This document shows positions 55,566 through 64,000 of a DNA stretch of 64,000 nucleotides, one piece after another. The position numbers and the translations under genes were made by a program. The DNA comes from Pinus tabuliformis (lineage: Eukaryota; Streptophyta; Pinopsida; Pinales; Pinaceae). The stretch is taken from positions 514,890,102-514,954,101 of the forward strand of contig CM062805.1 in assembly GCA_031772625.1 (NCBI GenBank), given 5' to 3'. Below the pieces are notes generated by a model that did not search any database, was not told the DNA's origin, and saw only the letters and a program-made list of their open reading frames with translations. How positions within the stretch are numbered: the first letter of the stretch is position 1; every line of letters starts with the position of its first letter.

Positions 55566-56090
55566 ATGAAAAATATGTTGAAAAAAGATAATGATGTAAA
55601 GTGGTCTGAAGAAGCTCGCAAGTCCTTTCATGCAATAAAGCTTTCCTTGACCACTGCCCGTGTTTTAATCAATCCCGATTACTCCAATGATTTTGATACA
55701 TTCTCTTTTGCTTCTGAACATACCATGGCAACAATATTAATGCAAAAAAGAGATAAGACCGAGCTGCCAATAGCATTTTTCAATCGCAATATTAGGGATG
55801 CAACCCTTAAGTACAACATCATTGAGAAGCAGGCCTTGGATTTGGTAAAGGTGGTGAAAGATTTTAGAGTTTACATTTTACATTCACATACTCTTACTTA
55901 TGTGCCTAATGCAATGGTAAAAGAAGTTCTTGTGTAGAATGACCTAGAAGGTAGAAGAGGTAGATGGATTGCAACATTATTAGAATATGATCTTGAGATC
56001 AAGCCTACCAAGCTAATCAAGGGTCAATGCTTATCCAAACTCAAGGTTGAGTCAAATCTCCATGCTCTAGATATCAACCTTGTAGCAGCA
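55566..56090 (+). pseudogene. Element G degenerate RNase H
   Basis: Conventional gypsy RNase H position: WSEEARKSFHAIKLSLTTARVL, FDTFSFASEHTMATILMQK (the usual Asp of the first strand is replaced by Ser/Glu), PIAFFNRNIRDATLKYNIIEKQA, DFRVYILHSHTLTYVPNAMV. After TAG 55935 it continues RWIATLLEYDLEIKPTKLIKG. Loss of the first Asp with good conservation around it suggests a tether or connection role, as in elements with two RNase H domains. Confidence 0.85.
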
Positions 56091-57395
56091 TTGTCTGACA
56101 ATCAAGAAGAAGCAGATCTCATTCAGGTATTTGATATCTTTCTATCATCTCCACGATATTCTGATATTATTTATGTTTTGAAACATCTAAATCCCCCTCG
56201 AGGCATGTCTAAGGCTAAGAGCAAGTCATTGAAGTTAGAGGCTTCTAAATATTGCATTATGGACAATGCACTTTATTGGAAGGATCCTGGAGGTGTGTTG
56301 CTGAAATGTTTGAACGAAGATGAGTCTAAAGAAGTAATAAATGAATTCCACAAAGGATATTGTGGGGGCCACTTGTACTGGAAGACCACGGCCAACAAGG
56401 TACTGAGAGCAGGTTACTATTGGCCTACACTTTTCGCAGAAATCTACAGGGAAGTGATGAGTTGTCACGAGTGCCAAGTTTTCCAAGGTAAAAGAAAACT
56501 TCTTCCTTTGTCTCCACAACCTATATCAACTCATGCACATTTTCAGCAGTGGGGCCTAGATTTCATAGGCGAGATTAACCCATTTTCATCCACACAACAC
56601 AAGTGGATATTGACAGCTACAGACTACTTTACTAAGTGGATCGAAGCAATTCTAGCCAAGCAAGCAACAAATTCAGTTATCATTCAATTTTTAGAAACTA
56701 ATATCTTATCCCATTTTGGTTGTCCTAATAATATCATCACAGACAACACAGAAAAATTCAAGTCTAAAAATATGATTGAGTTTTGTGACAAATATAACAT
56801 TAAGTTGGGACATTCTACAACATACTATCCACAAGGAAATGGTTTGGCTGAGTCCTCCAATAAATCCTTAATCAACATCATCAAGAAAATGTTGGAGGCC
56901 AACAAAAATAATTGGCACAAAAATATGATCAATGCATTGTGGGCAGATCGGGTGAGTAGTAAGAAATCTCTTGGACTTTCTCCTTTTCAAATTGTGTATG
57001 GAGTCGATATTGTTTTTCCTTTATCATTAGTAGTCCCGATCATGAAATTGTTACAAGAAGTAGGAAGTGAAGAGAATGATATACAACGCCGGATCAATCA
57101 AATTATTCACCTACAACAGACACAGGATGAGGTATTTCAAAACACCTCTAAGCTCCATGAGAGGATAAAGAAAATTTATAACCGGAAAACAAAGGAGGAT
57201 GATTTCAAAATTGGAGATGTGGTGCTTCATTAGGATGCCAGAAATGAAGACAAGGGTAAGCATGGTAAATTTGAAAACCTATGGAAAGGCCCTTATCAGA
57301 TTTCAACTTTCCAAGGACAAAATGCTTTCTTGTTGGATGAGATGAATGGAGAACCATGCTTAGGAGGACTAGTCAAAGGTGTTCTCCTTAAGTAA
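56091..57395 (+). pseudogene. Element G integrase, core frame intact
   Basis: 380 codons without a stop (56091-57233). HHCC finger: FHKGYCGGHLYWKTTANK and MSCHECQVF, all four ligands present. Core: WGLDFIGEINPF (Asp), IITDNTEKFKS (Asp), YYPQGNGLAESSNKSL (Glu), so the DDE triad is complete. Then NALWADRVSSKKSLGLSPFQIVYG. The C-terminal domain crosses TAG 57231 (an expected Trp in the LRWD-type motif) and continues to about 57395: ENLWKGPYQISTFQGQNAFLL. This is the best preserved enzyme in the window. The single stop should truncate only the last domain. Confidence 0.92.
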
Positions 57396-57570
57396 GGTAA
57401 GTCAGTTTTGAGTTAGTTTATGTTAATTGAGTTGTCAGAATTCAGTCATGCATTTCAGTTTAAGTTTTTGACCGTGTTGTCGCACAGAATGTCTACGCAC
57501 CGTGACAATGCTCAGATCGGGGCTGTCACCCTAATCCTCAATCTCTCCATTTAAGTTGTCTCCCTACAAC

Positions 57571-57586
57571 AAGCTAAGGGGGGTAG
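57571..57586 (+). promoter_or_regulatory. Candidate polypurine tract of element G
   Basis: AAGCTAAGGGGGGTAG follows integrase by 175 bases, the expected place and composition. The 3' LTR should start just after but was not confirmed. Confidence 0.55.
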
Positions 57587-57589
57587 AAC

Positions 57590-58216
57590 CTATGGAAAAA
57601 TGGAATGAAGAAGAACTAGTTGGGAACCAACCAGTTTGGGAGACATAGCGAGGCAATCAAGTACTTGATTAATATTTAGCAAGACTTAGGATTTGATTAG
57701 ATTTTAAACGATTGATACCAGTGCCTTATGGATTCAACAATCTTGCTAGGGAAATGAAGACCAGGTAATCGATTAGCAACTGCTGCTTAGATGAATGAAT
57801 ATCTTATATGAAATGCAAATCCTAAAGCTAATGTGAGATGTAAGAATCTTGGTTAATTTTAGTTAAATGCCTATTTAAATGTGAATCCTTCAATCCTTTC
57901 TGTGTTGAGCCTGATTTCGTAGTAATTGGCAGAGAGAAGATAAGGAGAAGCACACTAAGGTGTGATTAACGATACCTCTCCTGAAATTCTAACATACCTG
58001 GAGCCTTCGGTGCTGCAGAGAGCTGTGGCTTTAATGACTGCAAGGTCACCGTTTTAAGTACTATTAAAAATAGGATTCTCAAGCAAATATGGATGGATAT
58101 ATATGTCTCTATCGACCAAGTTTATGCTTGGAAGTAAATTTTATTATGCAAAGCTAACTTATATGCAAATGCACCAGAAGATGAGATAAAGTTAGACTCG
58201 AGGAAGGGAAAACACT
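57590..58216 (+). other. Non-coding 3' region of element G
   Basis: No ORF. Contains CTGGAGCCTTCGGTGCTGCAGAGAGC near 58000, text reminiscent of the 3' part of Tat-type elements, but I could not match it to the 5' side of G. Confidence 0.4.
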
Positions 58217-61200
58217 TGTGTCGCAAAAGCTCTCAATTACCCAAATGAAATGTTTGCCTTATGGATGAAGACTTAAAAATAAACTCTTGAAGATATTACA
58301 ATTAAAACACAAGCTTATTTCAAATCTTTTTTATACAATTATAGCTCAAAGAGAACAAAAAAAAATTCTTTGCAATTTAATATCAATGTCAATAGATTTT
58401 CAAAACTACTCAGCTTAGGAAACAGAGATATACAATCTATTATAATTACACGACAGAGTTCTTTAACAATCGCTTGAAAATATTCACGAAATGTCTAACA
58501 TGTAATGAGCATTAAATAATTCAAGAAATGACGATAAATTTCAATAGATGCACAATGTTCTAGAAATTAAATTTCTAGAGATCCAAATACTTTAAACAAC
58601 CATGAAATTTAAATGCTAACCAATTTCGATCCTAGAATTAAAAGATGTATGCTTAGTGACCCAAATCTAGGAAAATTTACCACTTTCCTATAGTTAATCT
58701 TTAGATATGAAAATTTAAGCATGTTTAACTAAGGAAGATAAAAAATGTTGATACCACAAAAGTTTTCCTTTAGATTTTATCCTTAGCACAAAAGACACCA
58801 ACAAGGAATTAAAAATTGACAAATTTAATTAATCCTTTAGGAAAACTTTTTCAATGTGCTAAGTTTTATGAAGCTAGACTTAAAGTGGCAAATGATTAAT
58901 TAAGACCTTTCAATGTGACCAAAGTAAATCAAAAGATTTTTTTTTTTTAATGGGCTAGAGGCCACAGTAAAAATTAAATAAATAAATAAATCCTTCTAAT
59001 GTGAAAAATCGCCTTTGATTAGATGGTCTTGAAATCACAAAAAATGAAACCCCTTCTAATGTGAAAAATCGCCTTTGATTAGAAGGTCTTGAAATCACAA
59101 AAAATGAAACCCTTTCTTATATTTTTTTAGTTTCTAAGGTTTTTAGATTTTTAGGATTTTGTATTTTTTCTTAGATTTTAATTTTTTTGTATTTTTTAAA
59201 TTTTAATAAAAAATCAAACTCAAAATAAATTAAAAAAAAAAATGAAAAATCAAAAGTGAATTCAACTTAAAAAAAAAAAATTTCGAAAAACCAAAATACA
59301 AATGAAAATCGAATCTCAAAATTAAAAAGGAAAAGAAATATAAGTTAAACTAAATAATGAAAAAAATCATATATCCAAAAAAAAAAGTAGTGTTAAACCT
59401 ATCTAACCCGACCTAACACACAAGCACAAATGGAAAAAAAGGAAATCACGATTTTTCTTTTTATGAGTGCAGGTTGATGGAAGGAGGGAGTTTGATGACA
59501 ACCACAGACGGAAGAGATGGAGCTCATAATGGATGAGGGTAGACGAAATGTGATGAGGAGTTACACAAGCCAGATGGACAAACAACTCGAAGCAGGCAAC
59601 ATGCAAGGGAAACTCGACGACAGAACGAAGAGAAGAGATGGTAGCGGATGGACGTGCAGGCCGATGGCTGAAGAATGGAAGCGGGATTTGAGGGATTAAG
59701 GCCGCTTTTTTCTTGTGTTTGCAGGTCCAAAATGCAGCTAGTGACTTGAAGCTTCGATGGCAGCGTGGAGAGGTGGAACTGAAATGAAGAAGAGGGTATG
59801 CGGATGAAGGATCACAGGGTACGAAAAGAAAAGCGTGAGAAGGATGGACTGCAGGTCGATGAAGCGGTAAGAGATCACGCTTTTGCAAATTGAGGGCAAA
59901 GTGGGCAGTGTAGGAAGAGGGAGGGAGGAGCTGTGAGTTTGGAATGATTGACGGGTTGGTAGTGACATTTTTTTAGAAGGAGGACGATGGCAGAAAGAAA
60001 GTAAAAAAGACAACAAAAAAACGCATGCAGCAAAGAGGATGGTAAAAATCAAACTTTTCCAATAAAGCCCATAAATTAAAAAAAAAATGATATCCCAGCA
60101 AAAACCTAGAAATTTCCAGATTAAGATGCTATATTCTGCTTCAGGATTTTTTAATTGAAGCCTCTGTAAAATCATCTCTAGATAAATAAATAAATAAAAA
60201 AACCCTTGGTATTCAAAAGTAATGACCTTGCAAAAGTTGATTTTGAGGCCAGATCTTACCCTCCAGGGCCTAGATCTGGCTTCAAATCAAATCTCACCTT
60301 TAGATCTATAACCTGTACCTGAAAACAAAAACACCCAGAATCTAGATATACAAAAAATAAATAAAACCCTAGAAACACAAGTCAAAAAAATAAATAATAA
60401 TAATAATAATAAATAATAAATAAATAAATAATAAATAAAAATAAAAATAAAAAATAAAAAATACAAATAAAAATTACAAATCTATGCACAGGAATAGGAG
60501 ATCTACCAGATCCGATGAGTGTGATTCCAACTCCACTCCCAGATTTGATAATCTAAGGCTCTTAAAAGCCAAATTTATTAATTTAGCACAGAAAAATTTT
60601 GAAATTTTAAATTTAAAAGAACGTGCTTCGCCCAAAACCCTTCATGCATTACCAATAAAAATCTTATGATAAGCTCGGGATCAAATCAAGCTGGACTCTT
60701 CAGAAAATACGAATCAGGATTTGGCTGGTCCAACTTAAAACTTCCTCGAACGCCTGATGATCTAAAAAATCAAGAATTTCCTGCAAAACTCAACTCAACA
60801 ATCAACATAGAGCGAGAAAATGATAATAAAATTCAGGTAAATAGAGATACCTGCTATTATGTTCAAAACTTAAATTATCATTCAAACCCTAGCGACTGAG
60901 CAAGATACTTGTACTCAAATCACTCTTAAGAAAGCTATCATCAATGGCTAAAAATAAATCTATGCATGAAAATGACACATCTTACAATATTTCCACGAAG
61001 AGTAACACCAGCAGAAATTAACCCCAAAGTCTTTCTTTATTGTTCATAAAAAAGATTACAAGAGAGCCTTCCACTTAGCACACGACTCAAAGATCGGATG
61101 AATTGACTGACAAATGTCTTCCTATTTAAAGATATATACTCCAACGGCTAGTTCGAGTGATCCTCGTCAAAGCAATCTCAACCACTAATGAGGATCAAAA

Positions 61201-61648
61201 TTTCTTTTAATCTCATCCGTCAAAATTTTAAATTCTTGAGGAAATTCGAATTTTTCAATTAAATGCATTTTAATTAATTCAAAAATTAAAATTTTGAATT
61301 AATTTCCTCAAAATTTTGACTTTGACTTAACCCTAGGGACCAAAGGCTTAAAATTTAGCAAAATAATCAATTTACCTAGTCCCGGGACCCTTAAAATTTA
61401 AATTTTAAGGACCAACGAATTTTTCCTTCAGAGAATTTAAATTTACCTGGGACCTATAATTAATTAAATTTCTGGCTTAGGATTTTAATTAATTTTGGCT
61501 AGAAAATTTAATTAATTAACCCATGAGGGGATAAATTATTTTTCCAACCCTCAAGACACTTTACATCATTATTTGCATATCTTTTACATCATAAAGGGGA
61601 AAACCCATCTGAAATATACCCTCACAGACCACCAATTTTTGCGACACA
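58217..61648 (-). repeat. 3.4 kb block with perfect 12 bp terminal inverted repeats, possible solitary LTR
   Basis: The plus strand begins TGTGTCGCAAAA at 58217 and ends TTTTGCGACACA at 61648, exact inverse complements with TG...CA ends. The minus strand has TATATATC and TTTAAATAG boxes at 61122-61138 and AATAAA at 61036-61041, the order of an LTR promoter and polyadenylation signal. The interior is very AT-rich with A/T homopolymers and a 60 bp tandem duplication; no transposase or retroelement protein recognised. Five-base flanks (ACACT and AATAT) do not match, and no primer site or polypurine tract adjoins it, so a solitary LTR with decayed duplication is only one option. Confidence 0.6.
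58993..59112 (+). repeat. 60 bp tandem duplication
   Basis: Two copies at exact 60 base spacing (CTTCTAATGTGAAAAATCGC ... AATGAAACCC), differing at one or two bases. A recent event compared with the surrounding decay. Confidence 0.95.
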
Positions 61649-62313
61649 AATATAGTTCAACAAATCAAACAATTTGTAATAAAATAACCTAACCAAATAG
61701 TTAGGATTATTCCCAAATTATTTTTGCATAGACTCGATCTATAACACTAGGACTCGCCTAAGATCTCAGTGACAAAATCCATTCCGGTTTTGGTGTAAGG
61801 CTAAAGGAAAACTCTGCCGACCATCTGAGAATGGATCGGTGAGATTAAAAACCTCCCAGAATGTAGATCATCACCAAAAATGTAGGTTTACCTATGTAAT
61901 TACATACACGACACGGATCTGCTGAGATTATTTACATTATACACATGTAGAACGGGTTTACATTATAAGATGATGATCAAGTTGATGATGATGGTTGGAC
62001 GACACGAACACATCGATTAGGAATTATCCCTTTTCTGGAAAAAGGGGATGTACTGTTATGGTTGTTGACATGTAGTGGTAAACATCTGGCTCTACTTGGG
62101 GACACATTGCTGCACTGGAGGAATGTGAGAATCCAGTTAACATAAGTAGTGTCCATCCAAAAAATCATCATATAACATTAAGCACAGGAAAGACATAAGC
62201 TCTTCATTTATTAACTATAACATGAAAAATAAATATAATCCTAAAACAGAAATGAAATGCTAAAATGACAAGGTGTAGGGTTAGAAATACAATACAAATG
62301 ATGCCCCATGGCA
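61649..62313. other. Non-coding spacer between the 3.4 kb block and gag-like ORF H
   Basis: About 660 bases with no motif; on the minus strand it follows the stop of the gag-like ORF directly, so it may be the 3' untranslated part of element H. Confidence 0.4.
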
Positions 62314-63975
62314 TCATATGCGTTCAATATAGTGCATATTGAGCATTTGCCTTCTTTCAGGCAAATTTGTTGGTTGTTTCTCAGATGTTCCATGTCCAAT
62401 CCTACACACGGTAGGACTTCTTCTTATCCGAAAATCAAGTTGTTCACGGCCATCTGATGCATCAAACCACTTTCTCATTCTATTTCTCTTGCATTTTTTA
62501 TTTGTGATCGGCTATATCACTGGTGATGTGGAACATTTTGCTTCAAAATTCTCAAATGAAGTATGTAAGACATGTCTTTCTTCATTTTGCATATGCTTCA
62601 TATCAATTTTTGTTTTATCCTGGTCACCTTCAATTAGCCACTTTTCAATTGAACAAATGACCTCCTTATAACAAGATGGAGCTTGTTGCAGCAGACAAGG
62701 AGGCTTATGATCTGTTGATGTTTCCTTATTTCTTTCATCTTCTGACTGATGCTGAAATTTATGTACCTGTACTGTTATGGCCTCCATCTAGTTAGAGTGT
62801 TCAATCTCCATAGCACTGACTTCCTTGGCATGGTTTTCTTCCATGGTCAATAACTTATTCTGAAGACATATCTGACCAATTTCCATATTTTTTATTACTT
62901 TATCAGTATCTGCTTTTATGGTTATCAAGCAATGTTGCATAGAGTTTATCTCTTTCCTCTGATTTGCTTGTATGATAGCTAACTGATTATTATAATAGAA
63001 TCTCATGATGGTCATTTCTTCGTCCATAGTTGACAATATGTTCTGAATTGAACTTATTTATTCTTGATAACTTGTTTCCATGGAAGTCACATGATTTGAA
63101 TGATTAAATTCCATGATCGTCATATTTTCCTCTAGGGTTAATAACTTGCTTTGCATAGAATTATTTTCCCTGTCATGATTAGCTTTCATGGTTTCCATTT
63201 CCTTAGCGTGTTGACTCTGCATGTCGGTCCTCATGTCCTCCATATTCTAAGCACACCTTTCTACTACGGTGGCTACATGATCAGAGTGTTTAAATTTCAT
63301 GATTTACATATCCTCATCACGTTTTTCCAGTTGAGTGTACAAAGTTCTCATATCCTTGACGTAATCAGTTATAAATTTTTCTTGATTAAGCTCCATATTT
63401 TTTACCAGTTGTGTTTGACTGAACTGCATGTCTTTAACCAACTGCTTTAGTTCTTATATAAGATGCTTATCATTCTCCCTTTCACTGTTGACACTGATTT
63501 GATAACTTGTTCCTGCTTTTCCACTATCATGGATTCCTCCTGCAATGGTACAAGTGGATGGCACATTCTGATATGGAGAATTGTCTTGAAATCTTTCATT
63601 GACAGTTGGATCCTTTACAAGATCACTCTCATTCTGTTCCATAATTTTAGGGACATAAGGCGAACTACCTTGATTACCATATCTATATGTAAAAGCATTG
63701 ATGATGTCTTGTAAACAAGTGAAAGAATCTTCAGGACAATTATTAAACCAATTCAAAGCATCACCCTCTAACGAAAAGGCAAATAGATGCATTTTGACAT
63801 ATTCATGTTTATATTGGGGAGAACTACAATATTTTATTATTGTATGAGTAAACTTGCATAGCTGCTTTCTAACAGCAACTGAATCACTACCCGAGAACAA
63901 AGGAAATTTAGTGGCCGCTTCCGACATATCATGGAAAAAATCAGTAAAATGACACGGGGCAAATGAATCATCCAT
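62314..63975 (-). pseudogene. Element H: gag-like protein with long repetitive coiled-coil tail
   Basis: One frame of 554 codons from ATG 63975 to TGA 62314-62316, interrupted by about six point stops and no frameshift (all open segments are in phase). Residues 1-100 are a retrotransposon gag capsid: FPLFSGSDSVAVRKQLCKF, YKHEYVKMHLFAFSLEGDALNWFNN, LQDIINAFTYRYGNQ. After a serine/proline-rich link (residues 110-175) about 220 residues are heptad-rich with a recurrent unit of 30-35 residues (NSMQSKLLTLEENMTIMEFNH and relatives). The C-terminal part is charged and ends near MLNMHYIERI. No protease or zinc knuckle follows. This may be a gag-only retrotransposon of which the 5' LTR lies beyond the right edge. 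Confidence 0.75.
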
Positions 63976-64000
63976 GATGAATTGCTTGAAAGGATAAGGA

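Noticed and set aside
59403..60175. Two overlapping minus-strand ORFs (161 and 145 codons), one with hydrophobic stretches
   Set aside because: Composition is skewed by a purine-rich plus strand inside the 3.4 kb block; no domain, and the frames overlap one another.
60484..60899. Two adjacent plus-strand ORFs
   Set aside because: Low-complexity AT-rich setting, no recognisable domain, inside a candidate LTR.

Overview
This 64 kb window looks like repeat-rich intergenic DNA from the nuclear genome of a seed plant. I see no host gene, tRNA, rRNA or CRISPR array. Almost everything recognisable is an LTR retrotransposon (Ty1/copia and Ty3/gypsy) with plant-type primer binding sites, five-base target duplications and coding frames broken mostly by point stops. 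Large, old, AT-rich nested decay of this kind suggests a big genome, possibly a gymnosperm, but that is inference and I cannot name a species.

Positions 1-29737 form one nested stack. The outermost layer is copia DNA on the minus strand: internal region D (29737 down to 4021), one LTR (2585-4020), then a second internal region E (2584 down past the left edge). D and E share that single LTR, a tandem arrangement. Element A (4276-24906, plus strand, copia, gag only) sits in the RNase H codons of D. Element B (9727-24848, minus strand, gypsy, with an extra reading frame of 975 codons after integrase) sits in the 3' LTR of A. Element C (14222-17557, plus strand, internally deleted gypsy) sits in B just past the integrase. 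Target duplications or protein continuity support each step, giving four levels: D, then A, then B, then C.

Positions 29738-32300 are unassigned. Element F (about 32300-43900, minus strand, gypsy) has gag, protease, RT, a degenerate RNase H, integrase and then a second, archaeal-type RNase H, followed by an extra ORF on the opposite strand (32690-33526). Positions 44000-46800 are mostly unassigned but hold a fragment like the 3' end of D and a near-perfect 207 bp palindrome (45504-45710). A second extra ORF (47532-49023, plus strand) has a promoter-like and intron-like leader and a 20 bp tandem repeat.

Element G (about 50693-57590, plus strand, gypsy) carries its archaeal-type RNase H between protease and RT and retains the longest intact integrase frame (380 aa). 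After it lies a 3.4 kb block bounded by a perfect 12 bp inverted repeat (58217-61648), perhaps a solitary LTR, and then a minus-strand gag-like ORF with a long repetitive coiled-coil tail (62314-63975).

The main points of interest are the four-level nesting and tandem LTR sharing, two placements of a second RNase H with loss of the first catalytic Asp in the original RNase H, three extra ORFs in three different contexts, and the palindrome. None can be claimed as new without database searches.
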